Positions 4,919 to 11,939 of a stretch of 13,295 nucleotides of DNA are shown here, one piece after another. Made by a program: the position numbers and the translations under genes. Origin of the DNA: an uncultured Oscillospiraceae bacterium (lineage in GTDB: Bacteria; Bacillota; Clostridia; Oscillospirales; Oscillospiraceae); the NCBI GenBank assembly GCA_910587785.1, contig CAJUOA010000091.1, positions 1 to 13,295 of the forward strand, written 5' to 3'. Positions within the stretch are counted from its first letter, which is position 1. Each line of letters begins with the position of its first letter. A model generated the notes under the pieces. The model was not told the DNA's origin and searched no databases. It was given only the letters and a program-made list of their open reading frames with translations.

Positions 4919-7882
4919 TCAGTCAGCAGTCCTCTTTCGCCTGTCCCTGATCTCCAGCCAGCCCATGGCCGCCAGCCCAGCGAGGGAGACAGCCAGCAGG
5001 AGATACCACAGCCCGGAATCATCGCCGGTCTGGGGGACATCCGCCACAGGCACATCCTCATCAGGAATTTCCACCAAAGGCTCGTCCGGCGTCTCCGTGG
5101 GAATGTCCGTTTTTGGTACATCCGTCTCAGGGACATCCTCCACAGGCGGCTCCTCCGTGGGCGTGTCCGGGGTCTCCGGCTCCTCCGGGGTGTCGGGAGT
5201 GTCTGGCTCGTCCGGCTCATCGGGGGTCTCCGGCGTGTCAGGCGTTTCCGGGTCGGGGTAGGTGTAGTTCTTCTCCCATGTGACCTCCCACTCCCGGTCG
5301 TTCTGCTGGACGGTGGTGACGGTCACGGCGGTCTCCGTCCAGCCCCCGGCAGTCGTGGCGGTGTCCGTCCGGGAAGTCCTGGTGGTGTCCGCTTTCCGCT
5401 CGGTGGTGCTGGCGGTCTCCGTCACCACATCGGCGGCGGCCTCGTTGACGGTGAAGTTCAGGGAGACGGACAGGTCAACGGACTGCCTGCCGCTCTCAAT
5501 GCCCACAAAGGTCTGGGAGGAAAAGACCGGCTCCCCGTCCCCGTCATAGCCCACCGGGTCAGTGCTGACCTCGGAAGTGAACAGGTACACGCCCTCACCG
5601 ATGTTCTGGGTCCCCGTGAGCCGGAGGTCAATGTTCACGCCGTCCGCCAGCTTCAGGCCGGATAGGGTGTAGCTGCCGTCCCCGCGACCGGGGATGACGC
5701 CGTACTGTGTTTCGGTATCGTCCCCGGCCAGCCGCCGCGTCTCCACGACCTCGCCGCCCACCACCACATGGACCAGCAGGTCATCGCTCTCCGTGTCGGG
5801 CATGACGGCAAGGGTAAAGGTCAGGTCCGCCTCATACCTGCCGGTGTCCCCGTCCCGCCGGCCCACGGTCAGGCTGGCATTTTGGGCAAAATTGTTCTCG
5901 TTGATGAGGGTATTTTGGTGGGTAGGCGCCTCGGTCTGGGCGACAAGGTAGTCATAGAGCGCCTTTGTCAGCGCCCACTCCCGGCTGTCCAGCTCCCGCC
6001 AGTTCCTGCCGCTGGTAGCCTGGTAGTAGCTGGTGAACGGGTCATCCCGGTCGATCATCAGGTCCCCGCTGTTGCCGAAAGTCCAGAGCGCCGCCTGGGT
6101 AGCCGCCAGCGCCATGCCGTCCGTGAGGTAGGTGTCAAAGCCCCATGCGGTAGCCAGTCCGCCGTAGTTATTGCGGTCGATCTCGCCGCTGTTGTAGGCA
6201 TCCACCAGCATCCGCTTTACGGCGTCCAGGCTCCCGGCCCCCTCTGCGGCCCCCCAGTAGCCGTTCTGGGCGATGGCCCGGATGTGCGCCGCCGCCTCGC
6301 TGTCGTAGTACCCGGCGTCCTCCACATTCTCCATGCCATAGCGGAACCCCGCCTGGGGGCTGACGGCGAAATCAGCGCAGTACACGGTATGCTCGTTGCC
6401 GTCCTTGTCCACCAGCACGAATTGATGGGCCTGCCACCTGTCGCTGGGGGTGGCCGTGCCGTCCTCCTGCACCTTGACCGCATCCACCCGGATGGCGCTC
6501 TCCAATCCGTACTCGCCCAGCCACTGGAAGTCGTAGCCGGTCGGGTCGAACTCCACGCCGTCCTTGTCCGCCCGGTGGTAGAGGTCGGTTTTCTGGTTGG
6601 TCTTTCCCACATCCGGCTCCGCCACGTCCGCCTTTACGCCGGTGGTCGCAAGGATGCCGCCCTTTTCCCCGGCTGTGACATCCCCCATCTCAGCGGTGAC
6701 GGTGCGGTCATTGGCAGCGATCCGTTTCGTCTCGGTGGTGGTGGTCCTGGTCGTGGTGGTGACGGCCCCGCCCGTGAACTCCGTAAAGGTCACGGTGGTG
6801 ACGGTCACATCCGTGACCTCGGTGAGGGTGCTGGTGTCCTTTGTGCCGCGCAGGGTCTCCACCCCGGTACAGATATTGCCCGCCCGGTCGGTGGTGGTGG
6901 TTGTGACCTCGTAGCCTGTCAGGGCGCCGGAGGCGTCCCGCAGCTCCGCCACCGTGACCGTGGTGGTCTCCCCGGTCTCCGCATCGGTGGTCACACTCTC
7001 GGCGGGCCTCTCCGGCAGGACGGTCTCCGAGACCGCCTCCTCGGTGGCGTGGGTCTTTGTCGTGGTGGTCTGGTAGCCGGTGAGGTTCCCGGCATCGTCA
7101 TAGACGGGCGTCACATCCACCGTGGTGGTCACGCCGTTTACATCGGTGACAGACCCCTGGGGCTGGGGCATCACGGGCGGCTCCGCGCTGGAACTGCCCT
7201 CCGGGAGGGCGGTGGTGACGGAGGTCTCCTCGGTGGAGGTGGCGGTGAACCCGATCACAGTCCCGTCCTTATCCAGCACATCCTCCACTGTCACCGTCTT
7301 ATGGCCGACAGTCTCCCCGGTCTCCGGGTCGGTGATGTCGCAGTCCCCGGCATCCGGGCGGGAAAGCTGCCCCGCCAATGCCTCCCGGTCCACCTCCGCC
7401 GTCCCAGTGGCGGTGCTGCCGGGGGTCAGGTCAACGGTGATACTGCTGTCACCATCCTTAAAAACGGGGTCAACGGCCTCGCTGGAGGAGGTGGCGGAGC
7501 TGTCCGCCGTCTCGAACTCGCCGGGGATTTCCGTAACGATGGTCTCGCCCGTCTCGGTCCCGGACACAGCCTCCTTGTCCTCCACCACGGTCCCACTGGT
7601 CATGTCCTCGGTGGTTGTGGTCTCATGGCCCGTCTCGCTGCCGCTCTCCTGGATGACACGGCCCTCATCATCCCGGACGGTGGTCTCGGTCGTGGCCGCC
7701 GCACCCTCCACCACGGGGGTCTCGCCCTCCGGGCTGGCCCAGATGATCTCGGTGGTGATGGTGGTGGTCCTGCCGTCCCCGCTGTCTGCGGCCTCGGCGG
7801 CAAAGGCCGGAACGCTGGTCAGGCTCATGCACATCGCCAGGACGCACAGCCACGACAGCTTTTTGCAGAGTTTTCTACGCAT
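4919..7882 (-). CDS. Sortase-anchored thioester-domain (TQXA-type) surface adhesin
   Basis: A large surface protein of about 987 residues. In order: a signal peptide (basic start, hydrophobic core, cleavage near VPAFAAEA, about residues 25-32); a Thr-rich repeat stalk (about 40-390); a thioester domain (about 430-655) with C502 in YCADF and Q596 in ATQAALW, the pair expected to form an internal Cys-Gln thioester; a beta-rich segment (about 660-820); a Pro/Asp/Glu/Thr wall-spanning region (about 875-935); VPQTG at 949-953; a hydrophobic helix; and the basic tail RDRRKR. Known thioester domains bind host surfaces covalently; the target here is unknown. ATG 7882 sits 9 nt after AAAGGAG, a better spacing than the in-frame ATG at 7888. 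The downstream class B sortase is the likely anchoring enzyme. Hairpins flank the gene on both sides, so it may be expressed separately from the secretion operon. Confidence 0.92.
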   Translation of the reverse strand: MRRKLCKKLSWLCVLAMCMSLTSVPAFAAEAADSGDGRTTTITTEIIWASPEGETPVVEGAAATTETTVRDDEGRVIQESGSETGHETTTTEDMTSGTVVEDKEAVSGTETGETIVTEIPGEFETADSSATSSSEAVDPVFKDGDSSITVDLTPGSTATGTAEVDREALAGQLSRPDAGDCDITDPETGETVGHKTVTVEDVLDKDGTVIGFTATSTEETSVTTALPEGSSSAEPPVMPQPQGSVTDVNGVTTTVDVTPVYDDAGNLTGYQTTTTKTHATEEAVSETVLPERPAESVTTDAETGETTTVTVAELRDASGALTGYEVTTTTTDRAGNICTGVETLRGTKDTSTLTEVTDVTVTTVTFTEFTGGAVTTTTRTTTTETKRIAANDRTVTAEMGDVTAGEKGGILATTGVKADVAEPDVGKTNQKTDLYHRADKDGVEFDPTGYDFQWLGEYGLESAIRVDAVKVQEDGTATPSDRWQAHQFVLVDKDGNEHTVYCADFAVSPQAGFRYGMENVEDAGYYDSEAAAHIRAIAQNGYWGAAEGAGSLDAVKRMLVDAYNSGEIDRNNYGGLATAWGFDTYLTDGMALAATQAALWTFGNSGDLMIDRDDPFTSYYQATSGRNWRELDSREWALTKALYDYLVAQTEAPTHQNTLINENNFAQNASLTVGRRDGDTGRYEADLTFTLAVMPDTESDDLLVHVVVGGEVVETRRLAGDDTETQYGVIPGRGDGSYTLSGLKLADGVNIDLRLTGTQNIGEGVYLFTSEVSTDPVGYDGDGEPVFSSQTFVGIESGRQSVDLSVSLNFTVNEAAADVVTETASTTERKADTTRTSRTDTATTAGGWTETAVTVTTVQQNDREWEVTWEKNYTYPDPETPDTPETPDEPDEPDTPDTPEEPETPDTPTEEPPVEDVPETDVPKTDIPTETPDEPLVEIPDEDVPVADVPQTGDDSGLWYLLLAVSLAGLAAMGWLEIRDRRKRTAD
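5144..5257 (-). repeat. Pro/Thr/Asp/Glu-rich tandem repeat coding for the wall-spanning region
   Basis: Short degenerate units of the form ETPDTP, DEPDEP and EEPETP repeat for 38 residues near the C-terminus of the adhesin, with matching low-complexity DNA (repeats of ggggtctccgg type on the plus strand). Such stretches usually thread through peptidoglycan and change length readily. Confidence 0.8.
6884..7330 (-). repeat. Imperfect 53-61-residue repeats in the adhesin stalk
   Basis: Three related blocks can be lined up in the adhesin: DPETGET...TVEDVLDKDGTVIGFTATSTEE, DVNGVTTTVDVTPVYDDAGNL followed by TGYQTTTTKT, and DAETGETTTVTVAELRDASG followed by ALTGYEVTTTTT. The shared pattern is a Thr/Val strand, D-x-x-G-x-x-x-G-(Y/F), then a Thr-rich strand. 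A weaker fourth copy may precede them. They look like small beta modules of a stalk. Confidence 0.65.
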
Positions 7883-7914
7883 AGGCATCTACTCCTTTTC
7901 CATTTTTGCATAAG

Positions 7915-7936
7915 AAAAAAGGCGGCTCCCGCCGCC
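7915..7936 (-). terminator. Rho-independent terminator after the DUF4366 gene
   Basis: On the minus strand, a perfect GGCGGC/GCCGCC stem with a GGGA loop (7936-7921) runs straight into six T residues (7920-7915). It starts 19 nt after the DUF4366 stop and separates the conjugation operon from the adhesin gene. Confidence 0.85.
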
Positions 7937-7955
7937 CTTTTCACACGCCTTTCTT

Positions 7956-9212
7956 TCAGACCGGCTCATCGTCCGGCCCGTCAAAGTCCTCCCCGTCCTC
8001 ATCGTCAAGCCCAAGGTCATCCGGGAGGCCGTAGTCCTCCTCATCCTCGGAATAGTCCGCGTCCGGGTCAGGCTTTACCTGTTCCTTTTTGCCGCCGCCC
8101 TTGAAGAACTTGGTATAGGCGAAGAACCCACCGCCGCCCAGGAGTGCGACTACCAGGAGCAGGGCGGGCAGGGGGTTGGCCTTTGCGGGAGGCTCCGGCT
8201 CGTCCGGCTCGTCCCCGCCGTCAGGCTCCTGTGTCTCAGCGGGCGGCTGCACCTCCGGCTCCGGCTTGGTGTACTCCGCGGCCTCGTCCTCGCCCATCAG
8301 GGAAAGCAGGTCCCTCTCATCCACCAGGTTCATAAAGTGGACGGTCTGCTCCCCCTCATCGTCACGGTCGATCACCAGATAAAAGGTGTTCCCAGCCTTT
8401 GTCACCAGTGTGATGAACTGCTTGCCGGAACCGTCCGCGTTGTCCGTGCGGTAATCGTCCACCAGCGTCAGGTTGCCGTCCGGGGTGAGGGCGGCGGAGG
8501 GCGGCTCCGAAGCGTCCGTGTCCATGTTCCCCATGCTCATCATCAGCAGGAGCATCATCATCAGGGTGTCCTCGTCAAAGCCGCCGCTGGCGCCGGGCTT
8601 GTCCTGCCCGTCCTCCGTGGGCGGTTCGGCGGGGGCCTCCTGCTCCGCCACGGTCAGGTAGTCCTTGTGGACATACCCGGCGGTCTCCGGCAGGACCACC
8701 TGATACCAGTCGCCGTCCTCGCCCACGACCTCCAGCTCGGTCCCCCGGAGCAGATGGCCGATGACCTGGTTGTCCATGCCGGGGCCGGTGCGGAGGTTCA
8801 GGTAGGTGTCGGAGCGGACATTGACCGTGCCAACGGAAACAGTCTCCGGCTCAGTGTCCGTACCGGTATCGGCGGGGGCCTCCGTGTCCCCGCTGGCGTC
8901 CGTACCCATCAGGGCGGCCATGACCTGCTCCAGCCCCTGGGCGGAAAAGCTGATCTTCCCGTCCTCACTGATGGTCACGCCCTCCGGCAGGACGACCTTT
9001 GTGCCGAGGGTGGCGCCATCGGGGAGGGCGGCATCCTCCGTCCCGCCGCTGGGGGCGTCCCCGTCAGGCGTATCGGAAACAGCCTCCACGGCCTCTGTGG
9101 GGGTGTCGCTGGTGGGGACCGCCTCGCCGCCAGCCGCATAGCAGACAGCGGACAGGTTCCCCAGCATCAGGACGCCGGCCAAAAGGCCGGCGATCATGCT
9201 CTTAATCTTCAT
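7956..9212 (-). CDS. DUF4366 (CD1107-like) ICE membrane protein with an SH3b domain
   Basis: A 418-residue exported protein of the conjugation module. It has a signal peptide (MKIKSMIAGLLAGVLML... ending near CYAAGG), an acidic linker, a bacterial SH3 domain (about 129-187: VNVRSDTYLNLRTGPG ... YVHKDYL), a Met-rich patch (about 217-230), the DUF4366 region (about 240-317), one membrane helix (about 346-366: NPLPALLLVVALLGGGGFF) and a very acidic tail (379-418). The predicted topology has the SH3b and DUF4366 parts outside and the tail in the cytoplasm. SH3b domains usually bind peptidoglycan, so this may dock the secretion apparatus to the wall; that is inferred. ATG 9212 has AGGAGG 9 nt upstream; an open frame to 9266 lacks such a site. 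The start overlaps the DUF4315 gene by 11 nt. Simpler DUF4366 proteins lack the SH3b domain, so this looks like a variant architecture. Confidence 0.88.
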   Translation of the reverse strand: MKIKSMIAGLLAGVLMLGNLSAVCYAAGGEAVPTSDTPTEAVEAVSDTPDGDAPSGGTEDAALPDGATLGTKVVLPEGVTISEDGKISFSAQGLEQVMAALMGTDASGDTEAPADTGTDTEPETVSVGTVNVRSDTYLNLRTGPGMDNQVIGHLLRGTELEVVGEDGDWYQVVLPETAGYVHKDYLTVAEQEAPAEPPTEDGQDKPGASGGFDEDTLMMMLLLMMSMGNMDTDASEPPSAALTPDGNLTLVDDYRTDNADGSGKQFITLVTKAGNTFYLVIDRDDEGEQTVHFMNLVDERDLLSLMGEDEAAEYTKPEPEVQPPAETQEPDGGDEPDEPEPPAKANPLPALLLVVALLGGGGFFAYTKFFKGGGKKEQVKPDPDADYSEDEEDYGLPDDLGLDDEDGEDFDGPDDEPV

Positions 9213-9504
9213 CCTGTTCTTCCTCCTTGCTCTCAGTAGTGTTGATAGTACGGCCAGCCAGACCATCCGGCGCGCCCGCCCCCGGCGTCATGGCCGGGGA
9301 GGGGAGCATCCCGTTTTGCAGGGCTTTCAGGACCTCCGCAAGCTGGTCCGGGGTCATGTTCTGCGCCCGCACCATCTCGTGTATCTCCGTGTTCTCCTGC
9401 TGGATATACTTCTGGCAAAGCTCCTTATACCGGGCGTCCCACTGGTCGCGCTTTTCCTTGGCGCGGTCACGGTCAGCCCCGATCTTGTCCAGTTTCTCGC
9501 TCAT
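9202..9504 (-). CDS. DUF4315 family protein
   Basis: A 100-residue soluble protein. Residues 1-35 are a charged coiled coil (MSEKLDKIGADRDRAKEKRD...), followed by the family stretch ENTEIHEMVRAQNMTPDQLAEVLKAL (37-62, here described as one helix pair) and a flexible Pro/Gly then Glu/Asp-rich tail. DUF4315 proteins are regular neighbours of DUF4366 in Tn1549/CTn-like elements; no biochemical role is established. ATG 9504 follows AAAGGAGG at 6 nt; the frame extends to 9549 without a ribosome site, so 9504 is preferred. The stop overlaps the start of the DUF4366 gene by 11 nt, which suggests coupled translation and perhaps a shared complex. Confidence 0.88.
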   Translation of the reverse strand: MSEKLDKIGADRDRAKEKRDQWDARYKELCQKYIQQENTEIHEMVRAQNMTPDQLAEVLKALQNGMLPSPAMTPGAGAPDGLAGRTINTTESKEEEQDED

Positions 9505-9545
9505 ATCTGCCTCCTTTTGCCCAGGGACAGGCATGGGTGTCCCCG

Positions 9546-9953
9546 TCATCTGCCCATATCCATGCCGGGGGATTTCCGCTCCTGTTTCTGCATGGGAGGT
9601 TTCCGCTCCGCCGTCCCCGCCTTTCTCTCCGCAAGCTCCTTTATCACAGAAGCCCGCTCCCCGGCGGTATGCTGTTTTTCCGCAGCCTCTTTGTCCGGCG
9701 CGAAAGCCTCCCGTTCCTGTGCATCGAACAGCGCCTGCAAGCGGCCCTCCGCCGCCGCAAGCGTTTCCTCCAGGCTGTCGATGTTCCTCTGGATGCGGTC
9801 GGAGGCGTCACTCGCCCCGCCCGTCTCCAGCATGAAGCGTTCCAGCCTTTCCCGTTCATCGCTGATCTGCTGTGACAGCTCCTCGCAGTCCTGCATAAGG
9901 CTCCCGATCGTCTCGGTTGGCTCATTCACGCCGCCCAGCCTTGTCTCATCCAT
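9546..9953 (-). CDS. Coiled-coil protein of the conjugation operon, function unknown
   Basis: About 135 residues, rich in Glu, Arg, Ala and Gln, with no signal peptide or membrane segment. Residues about 15-90 are strongly predicted by eye as coiled coil (SLMQDCEELSQQISDERERL, then RIQRNIDSLEETLAAAEGRL). The C-terminal third is basic and Pro-containing (KPPMQKQERKSPG). I do not recognise a named family. It sits between the NlpC/P60 and DUF4315 genes, 42 nt and 41 nt away, on the same strand, so it is probably a structural or scaffolding part of the transfer apparatus. ATG 9953 has AAAGGGG 7 nt upstream; the in-frame ATG at 9980 has no ribosome site, so I prefer the shorter form. Confidence 0.8.
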   Translation of the reverse strand: MDETRLGGVNEPTETIGSLMQDCEELSQQISDERERLERFMLETGGASDASDRIQRNIDSLEETLAAAEGRLQALFDAQEREAFAPDKEAAEKQHTAGERASVIKELAERKAGTAERKPPMQKQERKSPGMDMGR

Positions 9954-9995
9954 CCACTCGCCCCTTTCTTTTTTCTTCATAAAAATGCGGTATTG

Positions 9996-11939
9996 TCACC
10001 TGATACGCCCAAAACAGAGGAAATGCTGCCTCCAATAGTTGCTTTCCGTGCTGGCGTAACTGATGGGGTTTCCGCAGTGGATCATCATCCCGTCACCGAC
10101 ATAGATACCCACATGGGTCGCGTCGCTGGGGTCCGGGGCGTCGTAGGTGTGGTGGAAGAAGATGAGGTCTCCCGGCTTTGCCTCAGAGGGAGGGATGATG
10201 TCGCATATCCCTTTCAGCCCCTTTGCCCCCAGCCGCCCCACGCTCCAGCCGTTGCCGCTGTGGTTGATGACCCACGACACGAAGCCGGAGCAGTCAAAGG
10301 AGGTCGAGGGGGAGCTGCCGCCCCACACATAGGGGTAGCCCAGGTACTTCTCCGCCTCGGTTATCATCCTGCGGAACCGCTCATCGGTCAGCGCCTCGCC
10401 AGGGATGTCATAGTCCGTGTACTCGCCCCCGGAAACGCCGTACACATCCTCCCCGAACAGGGGGCGGTTGCCGCTGGTCCCCATCAGCACATCGTAGCGT
10501 TCCGTCTGCTCGGCGGTCAGCCCGGAGGCGCGGATCACAGCCCCCAGCCCCTTGTTGGTCAGCTTTACATTGAGGATGTGGTACTCGTACTCGACCTCCA
10601 CCTCGTAGGTATAGGTGGAAGTGGTCGTTTCGCCGGTTTCCGGGTCGGTGCTGGTGGTCGTGCCTGTCCGTGTCTCCGTCCGGGTGCGTATCTCCACCTC
10701 CGGCGTGAGGGTGAGCGTGTACTGCTGGGCGAACAGGCTTTGCAGGGTGCTTTGCACCTCCGCCCTGGTGTAGTCCTCAAACAGGACGGTGAGATAGGAG
10801 GCCAGCTCGTAGGGGTTGTGGCCGATCTCCGCCAGGTCGTATCGGTACTCGTCATACCCGGAATGGGTGCTTTCGATGCTGTTGATCTGTCTTTGCAGGG
10901 CGGCCTCCAGCGCGGAGTAATCGCCGTCCGTCCCGGTGATGTCGGCGTCCTCCGCCGTGTAGGAGCTGCCCAAAACGGCGTTGCCCATCCCGCCGAACAT
11001 GGCGGTGCAGGAGGAGAACATCCCGGCGATGAGCATGACCAGCAGCCCCAGGCATCCCGCGATGAGGATGCCCTTGGGGTGTTCCTTTACGAACTCGATC
11101 CCCTTGTCCACCAGGGACTTGGACTCCTTTGCCGCCTTTCCCGTACCGCTTGCGGCACCGGAGGCGGACGCGCCGGTCCTCCCGGCGGCCTTTGCCTCCA
11201 TATACCGCTTTTTCAGTTCCTGCTTCTGCCGCCACTTGGAGATGGGGTTGGAGGGCGTGTCGGGGGCATTGTGGCGCTCCCTCTGGTACAGGGCCTCCAC
11301 ATTGGCATTGTCCGACTTACGCCCCAGCTTTTCCGCCTTGTCGTACTGCCTCAGCTTGTGGCTGTAATGGCTGTTGTTCGCCACATTCCCCATTGTCCGG
11401 GCGGTGGACTCCCCGCTTTGCAGGGCGTCCCCGCCGGGATTGCTGTCATTGTCGTTCCCGGAATTGCCAACAGCGTCCCGGACGGTGTTCCTCGCCACGG
11501 CAAGGGCGGCGGCGGGGGCGTTCACCGCCGCCCGGCCAGCCGCACCCGGCCTCTTGGCCGTTTCCTGTGTGACCTCGATGCGGAGCTTGCCCCGCGCCGC
11601 CTTTGCGGACTGCCGCTCCGGGCGAAGCTTGTCGGAGAGCCGTTCCCCGGAGGCCCCGTCCCTGCCGCTGGCATACCGCCGCTTTTTGGGGGACTTATCC
11701 TTTTCCCGGTCGGCCTTGGCAGACTGCCGGGACTGGTGGAGCTTATCCGACAGGCGCTCGTCCACGGCCTCGGTGCTGCCGCCGTCCCGGACGATACGCA
11801 CACGCCTCTTGACCGGGAGCCTTTCGTTGGCCCTGTCCGCCTTGTCCGCGGCTTTCTCCGCCTTTTTCGCCGCTTTGCGGATGTCCCGGTGGTCAAGCTC
11901 GTCCTCGGTGAAGTGGAGGCGGTGCGCCTTGTCAGCCAT
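9996..11939 (-). CDS. Membrane-anchored NlpC/P60 cell-wall hydrolase (CD1108-like) of the conjugation system
   Basis: A 647-residue protein likely to open peptidoglycan for the transfer channel. Residues 1-285 form a long cytoplasmic part rich in Lys, Arg and Ala, with a duplicated ERLSDKL/RQSAKA motif. One membrane helix lies at about 289-309 (GILIAGCLGLLVMLIAGMF). An extracellular segment follows (about 335-515), including the Thr-rich loop TGTTTSTDPETGETTT. The C-terminal NlpC/P60 domain (about 520-647) has catalytic C550 in FDCSGFVSW, H609 in ATHVGIYVG and H621 in MIHCGNP. The catalytic set is complete, so the enzyme should be active, cutting stem peptides as the family does. ATG 11939 has AAGGAGG 6 nt upstream, inside the 3' end of virB4, and the genes overlap by 8 nt. 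It plays the part of VirB1 in Gram-positive systems. Confidence 0.93.
   Translation of the reverse strand: MADKAHRLHFTEDELDHRDIRKAAKKAEKAADKADRANERLPVKRRVRIVRDGGSTEAVDERLSDKLHQSRQSAKADREKDKSPKKRRYASGRDGASGERLSDKLRPERQSAKAARGKLRIEVTQETAKRPGAAGRAAVNAPAAALAVARNTVRDAVGNSGNDNDSNPGGDALQSGESTARTMGNVANNSHYSHKLRQYDKAEKLGRKSDNANVEALYQRERHNAPDTPSNPISKWRQKQELKKRYMEAKAAGRTGASASGAASGTGKAAKESKSLVDKGIEFVKEHPKGILIAGCLGLLVMLIAGMFSSCTAMFGGMGNAVLGSSYTAEDADITGTDGDYSALEAALQRQINSIESTHSGYDEYRYDLAEIGHNPYELASYLTVLFEDYTRAEVQSTLQSLFAQQYTLTLTPEVEIRTRTETRTGTTTSTDPETGETTTSTYTYEVEVEYEYHILNVKLTNKGLGAVIRASGLTAEQTERYDVLMGTSGNRPLFGEDVYGVSGGEYTDYDIPGEALTDERFRRMITEAEKYLGYPYVWGGSSPSTSFDCSGFVSWVINHSGNGWSVGRLGAKGLKGICDIIPPSEAKPGDLIFFHHTYDAPDPSDATHVGIYVGDGMMIHCGNPISYASTESNYWRQHFLCFGRIR
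11598..11759 (-). repeat. Duplicated basic segment in the NlpC/P60 protein
   Basis: Residues 61-76 and 99-114 share ERLSDKL followed by RQSAKA, 38 residues apart, with extra similarity upstream (RDGGS and RDGAS). This reads as an internal duplication within the cytoplasmic basic region. The codons have diverged, so it is not recent. Confidence 0.75.

Noticed and set aside
4379..5665. A 428-codon open frame on the plus strand across the sortase/adhesin junction
   Set aside because: Overlaps two well-supported minus-strand genes and the terminator between them, with no recognisable domain.
5768..8104. A 778-codon open frame on the plus strand opposite the adhesin gene
   Set aside because: It runs antisense through the adhesin and into the DUF4366 gene and has no recognisable domain or good ribosome site. 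GC-rich codons of the real gene leave the complementary frame free of stops. The minus-strand protein has signal peptide, thioester and sorting motifs.
8150..8620. Short direct repeats of ctccggctcgtccgg and catcatcatcagcag type (possible CRISPR or DNA repeats)
   Set aside because: They are codon repetition in Pro/Asp/Glu-rich and Met-rich coding segments; there are no regular spacers.
9975..10015. Weak hairpin with a short T-run after the NlpC/P60 stop codon
   Set aside because: The stem is only about six pairs with a bulge and overlaps the stop codon region. The downstream gene is only 42 nt away on the same strand, so I do not call a terminator.
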